Part shown: positions 21,971 through 33,303 of the stretch, piece after piece
Layout: the number at the start of each line of letters is the position of its first letter
Numbering within the stretch: the first letter of the stretch is position 1
From: Dromiciops gliroides
Lineage: Eukaryota > Chordata > Mammalia > Microbiotheria > Microbiotheriidae
NCBI RefSeq assembly: GCF_019393635.1
Contig: NC_057861.1
Location: 55,317,532-55,381,531 of the forward strand
DNA length: 64,000 nucleotides
Reading direction: 5' to 3'
Program-made: the position numbers and the translations under genes
The notes under the pieces: model-generated
Told to the model about the DNA's origin: nothing
The model's database searches: none
The model's input: the letters and a program-made list of their open reading frames with translations, nothing else

Positions 21971-22950
21971 ATGATGACATCTTTAGGGTTAAATTGAGGG
22001 GTGAGGGGGATGGCACTGGGGGAGGGGGAAGAGCAGAGGTAGCATGGGGTGAAATCCCACATGAAAGAAACAGGAAAGGGCTTCTGGAGTGGGAAAAGAG
22101 ATGGGGGAGGAGCAGGGCAGCAAATGAATTTTACTCTCATCAGAATAGGCTCAAAGACCTTAAATCCATCAGAGTTGCCACACCCAATTAGGTGGAGTAA
22201 TCTATTTAATCAGGGCAGCCTAACACATCAGAATTGGCTCAAGGAGGGAATAACAGACACACTCGATTGGGTGGAGTAATCTGTCTAACCCTGAAGGAAA
22301 ATAGGAGGGGAAGGGGATAAAGGGAGAGGGGCAAAAGAAGGGAGGGCAGATTGGGGGAGGGGACAGACAGAAGCAAATCCTTTTTGAAGAGGGATAGGGT
22401 TAAAGAAGATAGATAATAGAGTCAATATCATGGGGAAGGCAATAGGAAGGAGGGAAACAGTTAATAATAATCATGAAAAAGAGAAAGGGAGGAAATATTA
22501 TACAAAAAAATTTATAGCAACTCTTTGTGGTGGCTAAGAATTGGGAATCAAGACAGTGTCCATCAATTGAGGAATGACTGAAGAAGCTGTGGTATATAAT
22601 TGTAGTGGAATGGTATTGTGCCATAGGAAATGACAAACAGGATGATACCAGAAAAACCTGGACTCATAAGAACTGATGTATAGTGAAGTGAACAGAACTG
22701 GGAGGACATTGTGCATAGTGACAGCAGTATTGTTAAATGAGCAATTGTGAATGACTTAAGTCCTCTCAGCAATACAAAGATCTAAGACAATCCCAAGGGA
22801 CTAAGCATACTATCCACCCTCATAGAAAGAACTGATAAAAAGAGCACTTGTGGATTGTACATATATAACCTGGTTGATGTCTTGTGGAGGGGGGAGGAAG
22901 AAAAATTTGGAATTCTAAACCTTGTGAAAATGAATGTTGAAAACTACTTT

Positions 22951-23118
22951 AGGGGCAGTTACGTGGAGCAGTGCATAGAGCACCAGCCCTGGAGTCAGGA
23001 GGACCTGAGTTCAAATCCGGCCTCAGACACTTGACACTTACTAGCTGTGTGACCCTTGGCAAGTCACTTAACCCCAATTGCCTCACAAAAAAAAAAAAGA
23101 AAAAAAAAAGAAAGAAAA
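22951..23118 (+). mobile_element. SINE, type A
   Basis: Inserted into the HAL1 3' end and absent at the equivalent place in the copy at 41.7-43.4 kb, so it is younger than the HAL1. Confidence 0.9.
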
Positions 23119-23559
23119 TTACCTTTACATGTAACTGGAAAAAATAAAATAAATGTTTGTTGCAAAGGAAAAATAAAAAAGAATGAAGCAAAGACAAGAA
23201 AACCATATACATCATGGCTGATACAATAATGCAAAGACCACAATAAAAAAATCAAATATGAATGTTACAAAATTACAAGGATGACTTAGAAGAGATATGG
23301 TTGGAAGCCACACACCCCATCCTTTGCAAAGGTTGGATGTCCCAAGTGTAATACATTGCAAGTGTTTTCAGACTTTTTCAATGTATCGATCAGTTTTGCT
23401 GGTTTTTCTTTTCCTTTTTGTTTTTTAAAAAATTGTCATTTGAGAAAGGGAGACAATTACTCAATGAAATGTGGGGATTTATAAAAAAGATTTCAATAAA
23501 AACTTATTTTTAAAAACAGGGTCTTGATTTTTATAAATAAGACATACATACTAATAAGT

Positions 23560-23840
23560 ATCTTTTTTTTTTTAATGGAGACAAAAAAAAAGTGAATGGA
23601 GACATAGTGGAAAGCATAGAACTTGAGATTCATAAGAGACCTGGGCTTGCTTCTGATAATATGTGCTAGTTATGTAACCATGGGCAAGTTAGTTAACCTT
23701 GAAGCAGCTGAGTTTCCTCATTTGGAAAATGGGGATAATAGCTATAGGACCTATCTCACTGGATCTTTGCAGGGATGAGGTATGGAAAACACTTTTTGAC
23801 CCTTGGAGCACTGTATAAATGCTATTATTTTATAAAAGCT
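23560..23840 (+). repeat. MIR relic
   Basis: ATAGTGGAAAGCATAGAAC, CATGGGCAAGTTAGTTAACC, TTTCCTCATTTGGAAAATGG and GTATAAATGCTATTATTTT follow the MIR consensus over nearly its full length. Confidence 0.65.
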
Positions 23841-24215
23841 TGTTTATACCAAATAGAAACTTTGTACACAGAAAAGAAGTCTTTTGATATAGCTGACACA
23901 TCAGCCAAAACTATGTTACTGGACACTCCTCAAGAGGCTTATATTACTGTGAATTTTCCAAGATAACAAGACAGAATCCCGGCTATACTGTGTCAAAGCT
24001 TTACACCAGCTGAGCTGCCAAAGCAGCACCAGGCCATTTGGCACTTCAAACAGGAGAGGTTGAATATGAGATGACTTATATCCTCTCTACTACTATCCCA
24101 ATACTAAGTAGAATAAAGGTCAAGAGGACTCAGAGTATTAAATGTTTTATGAGCAATAGTAACTGGGAAAAGTTTAATTCAATTCAATTTATAACTGTGT
24201 TAAATGCTTGCTTTA

Positions 24216-25139
24216 GATACTATTTTTTGTGGTCGCCAAATTGTGTTTGCTAAATTATTGGGAGGCTAAATAGAGTTTTTCTAAAATATTTCTCTCACTA
24301 TCTCTCTATGTATATATGTGTGTGTGTGTATGGATATTTGTAGAATCATGGCTATTGCACATGTTTTGGTAGTAATCATTTATTATTAACTTAATATTAA
24401 ATATTAGAAGAGTATTGACTGTGTGGTATTTAACACAAGCAGAAAAATTCCCAGCACCATATCATCTCTAAGAAAGAGAGCACGTAGGGGTAGCTAAATG
24501 GTGCAGTGGATAGAGTACCGGCCCTGGAGTCAGGACTATCTGAGTTCAAATCCGGCCTCAAGACACTTAACACTTACGAGCTGTGTGACCCTGGGCAAGT
24601 CACTTAGCCCCAATTACCTCACTTTAAAAAAAATACTACCCACTAGAAAGAGAGCAGGTGTCCTAACAGTCTACCCTGTCCTAAGGAGAAAACACTGACT
24701 AACTGACTGCCTTCCCAACCAAGGATCCAATCCAAGATGGTGTCAACCAGGAGCTTTGGCTTTTATCCTCTTTTGATAGAGGCAGGTCATTACACACTAA
24801 TCAAAGCTAATTGGCTAGCATCATTCAATTCCATTGGTTGACATGATCTGAGGGTGGTCCATATTAAAATGAGCTGTACCCTGATAACATCAGGGCCTAA
24901 TGGGGGAGACCCCTTGAGGGGCAAAGGCAATTTCAGACAGATGTGGTATAATCTCATTGGTACACTGAACTAGACACAGAGAATCTATCTCCATTCCTTG
25001 AATCTGCCCTGAACATGAGATTAAACCCTTGAAAGAGATTAGAACTTTCTCAAGAACTGGGCTTTTCTGAAGGGGGGGGGGTGAGGGGGAAGAAAGAGAA
25101 AGGGTCCCCCCAAGAAATCCATTAATAATTATTTTCTCA
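24216..25139 (+). mobile_element. Solitary LTR (left boundary uncertain), split by a SINE
   Basis: Colinear with the LTR at 37718-38353: both have an AATATTAAATATTAG-type AT-rich 5' part, then GCTAATTGGCTAGCATCATT at the same relative place, and end in a T-rich stretch followed by CA (TTATTTTCTCA at 25139). No internal retroviral sequence. The left end is placed by similarity only and I found no TSD. Confidence 0.5.
24486..24626 (+). mobile_element. SINE, type A
   Basis: AGAAAGAGAGCA occurs on both sides (before 24485 and near 24645), consistent with a TSD. Inserted into the LTR. Confidence 0.87.
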
Positions 25140-25440
25140 CAATACAAGGTATCATGCTAGGGATGGGGACTACAAAGACAAAAATGAAAAATTCCCTCAA
25201 GAAATTCAGATCCCACTGGGTAAGGGCATTACCATACACAGAAGTAAAATACAAGCTAGGGAATAGAATGGGAAAAGGAAAGATTAGACTAAAATATTCT
25301 AGAAATATCTGAGGGAGAGAGCAAAAGAGAAAGCAGAAAAGTATGGTGATACTTAGTGCAAGAGGGACCCCTACTGCCTCTAAATAAAATTCCAACTCAA
25401 AGTGGTGACACATATCTTTTCCAGTTTTTTATCTCACTGA
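25140..25440 (+). repeat. Old interspersed repeat (TTATTAAGCACC-type family)
   Basis: ATCATGCTAGGGATGGGGAC, then CTCAAGAAATTCAGATCCCA; same family as 4160 and 58520. The right part is unassigned. Confidence 0.4.
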
Positions 25441-25458
25441 AGCAAAAGTCTTTGTTGC

Positions 25459-25603
25459 AGGAGCAGCTAGGTGGCGCAGTGGATAGAGCACCAGCCCTGG
25501 ATTCAGAAGGACCTGAGTTCAATTCTGGCCTCAAACACTTAACACTTATTAGCTGTGTGACCCTAGGCAAGTCACTTAACCCCAATTGCCTCACCAAAAA
25601 AAA
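25459..25603 (+). mobile_element. SINE, type A-like
   Basis: TSD AAAAGTCTTTGTTGC is identical at 25444-25458 and 25604-25618. It stands directly at the 3' end of the RTE element. Confidence 0.94.
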
Positions 25604-25611
25604 AAAAGTCT

Positions 25612-27345
25612 TTGTTGCTCTTGTTCAGTCATTCAGTACCATCTGACTCTGTGACCCCAAGGACCACAGCACACCAGGCCCTTCTGCCTTCCACTATCTC
25701 CCAAAGTCTGTCCAAACTCACGTTCATTGTCTCTATGACACTGTCTATCCATCTCATCTTCTGCCATCTGCTTCTCCCTTTGCCTTCAAACTTTCCCAAC
25801 ACCAAGCTCTTTGCCAATGAGCCCTGTCTTCTCATTGAGTGGCCAAAGTAGTGATGCTTCAGCTTCAGTACCTACCCTTCCAATGAGTAGGCTGAATGAA
25901 TTTCTAAGTATTTGATCTCCTTTCTGTCCAAGTTTTCAAGTTTTCTCCAGCACCACAATTCGAAAACATCAACTCGGCAGTGCTCAGCTTTCCTTATCGC
26001 CCAAATCTCAGTCAGCCATATGGTACTACTACTGGAAAAATCATAGCTTTCACTATATGGACTTTGGTTGGCAAGGTGGTGTTTCTGCTTTTTAGTATGC
26101 TGTTTGGATTTGCCACAGCTTTCCTTCCAAGGAGCAAGTGTCATTTAATTTCATGGCTGCAGTCACCAACCACAGTGATCTTTGAGCCCCCAAGAACATA
26201 AAACCTGACACTGATTCCACTTCTCCCTCTATTTGCCAGGAAGTGATGGAACTAGTTGTCATGATCTCAGATTTTTTTAATGTTAAGCTCCAAGTCAGCA
26301 TTTACACTCTCCTCTTTCACCCTTATCTAGAAACTTCTTAATTCCTTTTCACTTTCTGCCATCAGAGTGGTATCATCTGCATATGTGAAATGGTTGATAT
26401 TTCTCCCAGCAACCTTAATTCCAGCTTTTGATTCATCCAGCCTCACATTTCGCATGATGCACTCTGTATGTAGGTTAAATAAAGTGACAATACCCAGCCT
26501 TTGTTGTATTTCTTTCTCAATTTTAGACCAATCAGTTGTTCCAGGTTTGGGTCTAAATGTTGCTTCCTAACCTGCATACAGGTTCCTCAGGAGACAAGTA
26601 AGGTGATCTGGTCTTCCCATATCTGAGGACTTGCCACATTTTGTTGTGATTCACAGTCAAAGGCTCTAGTGTAATCAATGAGGCTGAAGTAGATGTTTTT
26701 CTGGAACTCCCTTGCTAGAATTCTCCATAATCCAGGAAATATTGGCAATTTGGTCTTTAGTTCCTCTGCCTCCGAAAATCAGCCTGCACTTCTGGTTCAC
26801 ATATTACTGAAGCCTAGCTTGCAGAATCTTAAGCATAACCTTACTGGTGTATGAGATGAGCACAATTTTAACATTCTTTAGCACTGCCCTTCTTTCGGAC
26901 TGTTGAGTTTTTCAAAGTTGCTGGTATATTGAGGGTGGCACTTTAACAGCATCATCTTTTAGGATTTTAAATAACTCAGCTGAAATTCTTTCACCTCCAC
27001 TAGCCTTGTTAGCAATGCTTTCTAAGCCCCACTTGACTTCATTCTCCAGAATGAAGATCAGTAACAATACCATTGAGGTTATCTCATGTTAAGTCCTTTT
27101 TTGTATAAATTCTTCTTGTATATTCTTACTACCTCTTCTTCTTCTTCTTCTTTTTTTTAGTGAGGCAATTGGGGTTAAGCGACTTGCCCAGGGTCACACA
27201 GCTAGTAAATGTTAAGTGTCTGAGGCCAGATTTTAACTCAGGTACTCCTGACTCCAGGGCCGGTGCTCTATCCACTGCACCACCTAGCTGCCCCTGCCAC
27301 CTCTTCTTAATCTCTTTCTTCTACTTCTGTTAAGGAACATTCTAG
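25612..27345 (-). mobile_element. RTE (BovB-clade) LINE, 5'-truncated, split by a SINE
   Basis: The plus strand shows the complement of the BovB-type 3' end: TTGTTCAGTCATTCAGTACC, a CTGTGACCCCAAGGACC block and GTGGCCAAAGTAGTGATGC. The reverse strand encodes the typical C-terminal RTE peptide motifs RWIDSVIETM and WEIVEGRRAW. It continues to about 27345, where GCCACCTCTTCTTAATCTC follows the inserted SINE. Numerous stops; inactive. Confidence 0.85.
27152..27295 (-). mobile_element. SINE, type A
   Basis: Inserted into the RTE. CTACCTCTTCTT before and GCCACCTCTTCTT after are the likely TSD; the (CTT)n run at 27133-27151 abuts its T tail. Confidence 0.9.
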
Positions 27346-28415
27346 TTCTCTCTAATCAATTCACTCTCCCACCCACCATAGCAGCTCACCTCTCCTCAAA
27401 CTTCCCACAAAACTCCCTTCTCCCAACCTCTCTGCTGAGCATCTCAACTCATATATGCTTCATCGAAAAAGTTGAGGTCAAAAAAAAAAAGTTGAGGCCA
27501 TTCAGGAAAGCTCAATCTTCTGTCTCATCTCAAATTACTTCAAATCTAATGGAAAGGATAGGTGTGGCTAAGAAATGGAGTCACTCAGAGAACTAGAGCA
27601 AAGGGTCATACTGGAAGGGAAGGGGCAGCTGGCAGGGGGAAGAGTTATATGAACATTTTTTTTTTTATCTTTTGTGACTGTATTTCAATATAATTGTTGT
27701 TTCTTCTACAAAATGTTTTTCTGAGAAGGGGCCCATGCCTTCGCCAGAAGCCAAAGCAAGCTGTGACACCAAAACAGGTTAAGAACACCCAAACTGGACC
27801 GTGGAATAGGAGAAAAACAGTTCAAGTATTAGACTGGTATTCATGAAGGCCTCTTTTTCACTGGGTGGATCCTTTATGAAAAGACATGGACAAATATTGT
27901 GTGGAACAAAGAGGCATGAATTGCAAAAAGCCATGAGTGCCTACATTGGCTAAATCACAAATCCATGAATTCCATTTATAAACAGGAACAAGAGATTGCA
28001 AAGGAGCTGTATAAAATCAGCCTTCCTAAAAAGAGGACTTGAGCACTTTAAACATCTACGGTGTCAGTCACATGATGACCAGACAAGTAACCTCTCTTGC
28101 TCTCCCTTGACAACCAAGTATATCTCTCCTAATCTCACTACCATTAACATGTTCATTCCAGAGGTCTTTTTTTTAAAAGAGGAATTAATGTTAGTTCCTA
28201 GAAAGGTATTTTATAGAGCTGGAAAGTACCTTAGAGAGTTCATCCAGTTCAATTTCCTTTATTTTACAGATAAGGAAACCTGAGACTCAAAGAGTGGAAT
28301 TGATGGTTAACGATATACCATAAATTAGTGAGAGGTGGCATCTGAACCAAGTTCTCCTCACCTATAAAGACCCTTTTCCATCCCACTAGGTTTGCCTTCC
28401 CCTGTGAGCTCTTTT
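27346..28415. repeat. SGTA intron 1; MITE trace at 27655-27795 and SINE relic at 28215-28370
   Basis: TTCTGAGAAGGGGCCCATGC and GGTTAAGAACACCC repeat the interior and end of the hAT-like element at 6371. AGAGCTGGAAAGTACCTTAG with TTTTACAGATAAGGAAACCT is an old therian SINE relic. Confidence 0.45.
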
Positions 28416-28417
28416 TT

Positions 28418-28589
28418 TTAACTTTTTTTTCTTTCTTTCTTTCTTTTTTTTGTGTGTGAGGCAATTGGGGTTAAGTGACTTGCCCAGGGTCACACAGCTA
28501 GTAAGTGTTAAGTGTCTGAGGCTGGATTTGAACTCAGGTACTCCTGACTCCAGGGCCGGTGCTCTATCCACTGCGCCATCTAGCTGCCC
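28418..28589 (-). mobile_element. SINE, type A, with (CTTT)n-expanded tail
   Basis: TGTGAGCTCTTTTT on the left and TGTGAGATCTTTA on the right are the TSD. The tail has become a CTTT microsatellite. Confidence 0.88.
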
Positions 28590-29768
28590 CACTGTGAGAT
28601 CTTTAAAGTACAATTTCTAACAGTCAAATTTTTGGCCACTGCTAGTTTTAAAAAGTGGGGTGAAGGGGAGTACTTTCAAGGAAAGTCCTTAAGATACATA
28701 TTATTTGTACGCTACATGTCTTCCATATGTTTATATATATGCTATTATTTCCATTTACTCTATGTTTACCTGAACTCTGACTCTTCTTCAACATTAAGTC
28801 AATGCTCTGCAACATAGCAGATGCATTTTTAAATATCTGCCAGCAATTTTCAAATGCCTTCAACAGTTCCCATAAAGCATTGCAATTAGTCAAACAGGAG
28901 AGCACAGTGTAGACAATTCTACCAGAAACATGCACTAAAAATCAAAAAGTTCTTTAAAGTTTGTGAACCTTTTTGTTTCTCTTAATATATGAAAGCTTTC
29001 AACCCAAGAACATGACATTTAAAAGGTTATGGTAAAAATTTATCAGACAAATTGTTGTTCTTGAAATTCTAGAGAAGGAAGAGCTTTTGGAGATTTTCAA
29101 TTTGGCGACTGCAACTTACAAATGAAGAAACCAGTTTTGCTCAAAGTCAGCTAGGGCAAAGTCAAACAGCTAGGGCAGAAGCTGGACTACAGTTCAGGTC
29201 TCTTAATGTCCAGGAGAAGGCTTCGCACCTTTGGAAGAGAATTAGCTCAAGGATTATTACCCTCCATTTTTCAGGTGAGGAAACTGAAATTTACTTTCCC
29301 ACATTCAGACAGCTGGAAGAGGCCAAATCAGCACTCAATCTCACATGTCCTGGCTCCTACTCTATGCTGCTATACAGACTACTAAGAGGAAGGAAGCAGG
29401 AGATAACAAAGTAGACTGGAGAACTACTGGGATCAACTGGTTTGGGGATGGAGTCAAGAGCTATATTTGGACTCAGAAGACCTGAATTCAAATCCTGATA
29501 CTCAGCAGCCTTCGTGGCCTCAATTTAACCATTTGAAAAATGAGAGGGTTCAACTAGATCTCTAAAGGTTCTAAATCTATGATATTCCATGATCTCTAAG
29601 AGCTTCTGTTACTTTAAAGTTTTGTTATAACTCCATGAGAACATAATTTTACTCATTTTAAAAACCACAACAGGTATGAATGACTCGGGGATACAACTGA
29701 TGACTGTGGAAAGCATGGTCAGCACTCACAGCTGAATTCCAGGCCCTTCTCCTTTCTCTCTAATCACA
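28590..29768. other. SGTA intron 1; MIR-like stretches near 29100-29170 and 29270-29340
   Basis: TGAGGAAACTGAAATTTACT and TTACAAATGAAGAAACCAG suggest antisense or sense MIR relics. Otherwise unassigned. Confidence 0.35.
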
Positions 29769-30052
29769 GGGAGCAGTTAGGTGGTTTCAGTGGCTACAGC
29801 ACTGACCCTAGAAGCAGGAGGACCTGAGTTCAAATCTCACCTGAGACACTTACTAAGCTGTGTGACCCTGGGCAAGTCACTTAACCCTGTTTGCCTTAAA
29901 CATCCATATATCTTGCCCCTGGACCAGATGGCTCTGGAGAAAAAAGTGAGGCTGGTGACCTTGCAAAGCCCTCCCTCACTTAAATTCAATTCACAGCAAG
30001 TCATCACCTCGATGTCATGGCCCTCTTTAAGAAAGGACAAACAACAATAGGT
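29769..30052 (+). mobile_element. Long SINE with 3' extension (MAR1/WALLSI-like)
   Basis: Same tRNA-derived head as the short SINE, then an extra 3' block: GACCAGATGGCTCTGGAG, GTGAGGCTGGTGACCTTGC and TCAATTCACAGCAAGTCATC, ending in GAAAGGACAAACAACAAT. The same extension occurs at 33304, 49367 and 56730. Confidence 0.8.
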
Positions 30053-31425
30053 TCGGGACACTGAGCATGAACATTACCCAGGTGGCCCACACTGTCCCAC
30101 ATACCTCTGAGTAGCTCAGAGGGAAAGGCACCCCTTTAAATCACACATTGTTATTGTTACAATTTAACTTTTGTCCTTCCTGAAATTGTCAGTACTTTGA
30201 CAGAGGGAATCTTATCAATGTTCTTTTTATTTCCACAACATGATGCAGTAGAAAGAGTAGTGGATTTATAACTACAGGACCTGTAACATCAAGCTCTGAA
30301 ACATACTAGCAATGTGGGCTTCAGCAAGTGCCATCACCCTTTCTGGGCTTCAATGTCCTCATCTGCATAATGAGGGGAATGAATCTGGTGATGCGTTAAG
30401 GTTCCTTCCAGGCTTAAAACCTACAATCCTATCATCTGGCCATTGTAAAGAGCCCAATGAAGGCTTGTTAAATTGAAGGAATAGGTATTCCTAGAAAGCT
30501 AGTGGCCCTGGGATCAGGAGAATCTGAGTTCAAATCAAATTAGCTGTGTGACCCTGAGCAAGTCACTTAACTCTGATCGATTTTTTTTTAAAGGAGTACT
30601 ATTCCTGTTTCTGGTGGAAACAAACCAATGTCTCTTCTATGCCTGTCCTTTAACCAGTCAAAAAGCTCAAAAGGGCAGCAAAACCTGCCGACTAAAAAGA
30701 CTTCCATCCCACTTCGACCTTTCTTGACTTCTGCCTCCTCTATCATCAATTCTCAGTCATCAGTCCTAAGTCCCACAGCTGCCCTAAATGAACAGCACAC
30801 GGTTTTTTGTTTTAGGCAGTGCAGTAGTTGTGTTAGAAATAGTGGACTTGGAGCTAAAACAGCTTTTGAGGTCTGGCTCTGCCACTTACCGGCTAAGTGA
30901 CCCCTGGTAACACACTTCATGTCTCTGAGTCCTCATGTGCCCAATGGGGCAGTCATGCCCTCCTACCTCACAGGGGTGATGTGAGCATCCGATGAGATAA
31001 TACACCGGTGCAGGGCCTTCAAAGCCCGGCACTAATGTCAGAGATCATGAGTTCCCGTCCAAAACGATTAAGACCATCTGGGGGCGGGATTTTTTTTTTT
31101 AATTCGGAGAGCCCAAGATGGAAAGAGACCTAAAACTTAGGTCTAAGTGCTGGAGGCCAAACACTTAACAGCCGCATGACCTTGGGCAAGTCCCTAGCCC
31201 TCCCTGTGACTCAGTTTCAAGTACCCCCTATGAAGGATAGTTCTGGCACCTCACAGGAGGGGGAGTGGTGAGTGCAATGGCAAAACCTCTGTACTGGGGT
31301 TTCGAGGCCCCAGGTTCCCTCCTCCTGGGGGAACCCTGGACAAGTCTCAGCCTCTCTGGGCCTCAGTCTCCTCTGCTGTAAAAGGGAGTTGTCCTGGGGG
31401 TCCCTGAGGTGCCTTTCACTGTTTA
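30053..31425 (+). repeat. SGTA intron 1, 5' part: several MIR relics
   Basis: MIR-type blocks at about 30240-30430 (TGATGCAGTAGAAAGAGTAG, TGTCCTCATCTGCATAATGA), 30480-30570 (a SINE remnant, TGACCCTGAGCAAGTCACTT), 30810-31030 (CTTGGAGCTAAAACAGC, GATGAGATAATACACC) and 31290-31420 (CCTCAGTCTCCTCTGCTGTA). No exon recognised. Confidence 0.5.
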
Positions 31426-31754
31426 AGGAAGGCGATCCGTGAGCTGACGAAAGGGGAGAGCCGAGCCCTGCCGGCTCTCCCCTGCCCCCGCCGCTCCGGG
31501 GGCGCCGACCCTTGCCCTCCTGCAGAGGCTGCGGCTTCTTCACAGCCGGCCGCCCAAGGAGCCGGAGCCTGGGCCGGGGCCTCCCTCCCACCGCCCGCTA
31601 GCTCGCCTCGGGGAGCCAGCCAGAGCGGACGCGCCAGGGAGAGCAGGCAGAGGCGCAGAGCTCCGGGACCCACAGCTGAGGAGGAAAGGAAGGGCGTCGC
31701 GGCCTCCCTCCCCTCGGCCCCTCGGCGGCTGCCGGCACCGCAGCCGCCACTCAC

Positions 31755-31860
31755 CTTAGCAAGCTGCCGAGCCCCAGACTCCGCTCCGCCACCGCTGCGC
31801 CTGCGCCCACGCCTGCGCACCTCGCTGGCCGTCCCGCCTCTTCCTCTCTGCCATGGCAAT
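31755..31860 (-). other. SGTA: SGTA exon 1, non-coding 5'UTR (right edge approximate)
   Basis: On the minus strand a strong donor reads GCTAAG/GTGAGTGGC, with GT at 31754-31753, inside a CpG island and in the right orientation to splice 14.3 kb to the 17439 acceptor. The exon end is read directly. The transcription start is not visible and is placed near 31860 only from the density of promoter motifs. No in-frame product continuing into exon 2 is expected, because translation starts in exon 2. Confidence 0.75.
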
Positions 31861-31915
31861 GGCGGGGAGGCAGGGCCCGGCTCCGCCCCCTAGCTGTTCT
31901 CGCGAGCCTCAGCCG
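31780..31915 (-). promoter_or_regulatory. SGTA: SGTA core promoter motifs (TATA-less, CpG island)
   Basis: Two NRF1-like blocks (GCGCCTGCGCCC and GCCTGCGCAC) lie at 31797-31820, an Sp/KLF GC box (CTCCGCCCCC) at 31881-31890, the sequence TCTCGCGAG (BANP/KAISO-type element, 9 of 10 bases of the palindrome) at 31898-31906, and a TGCCATGGCA palindrome (core of an RFX X-box) at 31849-31858. No TATA box is seen. Such motifs are usual for a broadly expressed chaperone gene. Occupancy is inferred only. Confidence 0.6.
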
Positions 31916-32110
31916 AATGACCTGCAGAGCAGGCGCGGATGACGACGGGCCCTATATTAGACGTAGAGAAGGCCGGGGCTGTTGTAGTTTAGGATGTGTT
32001 ACTATTGACCCACCAGAAGTGGGCAGCCTGCCATTGGAGTCTCGGTTTTATGCTCTACGGTTTATCGGCCATAGAGAGGAGAAGCGAAGTGTTGCATTGT
32101 GGGACGGAAG

Positions 32111-32965
32111 GGGACGCCATCCTCGCCTCTTTCCTCTCCCCACCCGTCTTTTTTCCCCCAAAGAATGATCTCATTCTCTCTATCATTCTGTGACGAACTC
32201 AGTCACGTGCATCTGCTCCCGTGGGCCCGGGGCTAGAAGAGTTCTGTGCCTGCCACTTACCTCAACTATGACTTTGGGCAACTTAGCTTCCAGTCTAAAT
32301 TCAATTCGACTCAAAGAGCATTTTATTAAGCGCTCCGGGAACTGAAGCTACAAAGGCATAAGCGCCCGAGAGCTTATGGTCTTCGGCCTCTGAGCCTCGT
32401 TTTCCTCATTTGCAAAATATATACCCTAAAAATAACTAACATTTATACACTGTATAATTATATTATAGATATAATTTCTGTTCATGTAATGTATATTATA
32501 TCTATATAATATATGTTTATGTAACGTATTTTATGTTTATGTTTACATAAAATATATTTTTATAATAAAGCTTTGAAATTTACAAAGCACATTGCAATGC
32601 AATTATCCTGTTTGAGCCTCACAACAACTACTGTGTAATATTATTCCCATTTTACCGATGAGGAAACAGGATTGGAAAGGCTAGGGGATTTGCTGAATCA
32701 AACAAATAAGATAGTTCTTAAATTCTTACCCTGTGCTAAGCGATGGGGACACAAATAAAAGGGAATAAAAGAAATCTTTCAAAGAGCTTACATTCTAACG
32801 GTTAAATATAACACACAAATATAAGCAGCTTACCCCACTGGGTGGTTGTAAGGAGTTTCACCGAATCTTGAGTTGACCGGTCACCAAGAGAATCTTCTCA
32901 AAAACATCCGAGTGGTCATCCACCCTTTTCTTTTTTTTATTATCTACCCTTTTCTTAAAGACCTT
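32111..32965. other. Spacer: AT-rich tract at 32430-32575 and old repeat traces
   Basis: 32430-32575 is almost pure A/T with repeated TATATT and TTTATGT words and can fold back on itself. 32310-32370 and 32700-32810 carry TTTTATTAAGCGCT and CTGTGCTAAGCGATGGGGAC, traces of the TTATTAAGCACC-type repeat. A MIR-like GATGAGGAAACAGG lies near 32656. Confidence 0.45.
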
Positions 32966-32970
32966 TTTAA

Positions 32971-33225
32971 AATTTAATATTTTATTTTTACCAATTACAT
33001 GTAAAAACAACTTTCAGATTCTTTTTCAAATTTCGAGTTCCAAATCCTCTCCTTCCCTCCCCTTTCCACTTCATTGGGAAGGCCAGCAATTGGATATAGG
33101 TTATATATGTGTAGTCATGCAAAACACATTTCCATGTAAGTCATGCTATGAAAGAAAACAGACAAAAAACCCCCCGAGAAAAATAAAGAAAAAGTATCTT
33201 TGATCTGCATTCAGATCCCACCAGT
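32971..33225 (-). mobile_element. 5'-truncated L1 3'UTR insertion
   Basis: ACCAATTACATGTAAAAACA, then AGCAATTGGATATAGGTTAT, is the antisense L1 3' end. TTAAAGACCTTTTT on the left and TTAAAAACCTTTTT on the right are the TSD. Confidence 0.8.
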
Positions 33226-33303
33226 TCTTAAAAACCTTTTTGTAAGACTAACCTACCTGCTGCCTGGGTTGAGGCAACCTCTTTCATTTTATTATAGCTG
33301 ATG

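Larger units (their letters stand above)
20406..23178 (+). mobile_element. HAL1-type LINE (ORF1 only, no ORF2 body) with a 17-bp TSD
   Basis: Bounded by AAGAATGAAGCAGAGAC at 20389-20405 and AAGAATGAAGCAAAGAC at 23179-23195. Inside, in order: a GC-rich 5'UTR (20430-20870), coiled-coil ORF1 (from about 20990), the RNA-binding core near 21300-21830 with [14 protein letters not shown], an antisense SINE-derived segment (21851-21970), a purine-rich spacer (21980-22500), and an L1-like 3' end (22560-23178). No reverse transcriptase is present, the hallmark of half-L1 elements, which must borrow L1 ORF2. ORF1 is broken. Confidence 0.8.
20096..23510 (+). mobile_element. Old L1 3' end, split by a SINE and a HAL1
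   Basis: The two parts (20096-20405 and 23179-23510) join at AAGAATGAAGCA, giving a continuous L1 3' end: CATGGAATATTACTGTTCTT, GATCTATGAGAACTGAT, then AGACAAGAAAACCATATACA. It is the oldest layer of the nest. Confidence 0.75.
31430..32110. promoter_or_regulatory. CpG island over the SGTA 5' end
   Basis: The stretch is GC-rich with many undepleted CpG dinucleotides, in sharp contrast to the AT-rich, CpG-poor repeats on both sides. CpG and ETS-like sites (CGGAAG near 32104-32109) continue beyond the SGTA exon to about 32110, so the island could also drive a plus-strand transcript. Open frames on both strands here look like GC-driven chance frames. Confidence 0.8.

Noticed and set aside
31416-31859. 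Minus-strand open frame of 147 codons in the SGTA CpG island
   Set aside because: It runs across the exon 1 donor into intron, is Arg/Gly/Ala-rich as expected of GC-rich chance frames, and the SGTA start is clearly in exon 2.
31917-32168. Plus-strand open frame next to the SGTA promoter, possibly a divergent gene
   Set aside because: No recognisable domain and no convincing donor in frame. A divergent non-coding transcript is possible but not shown.
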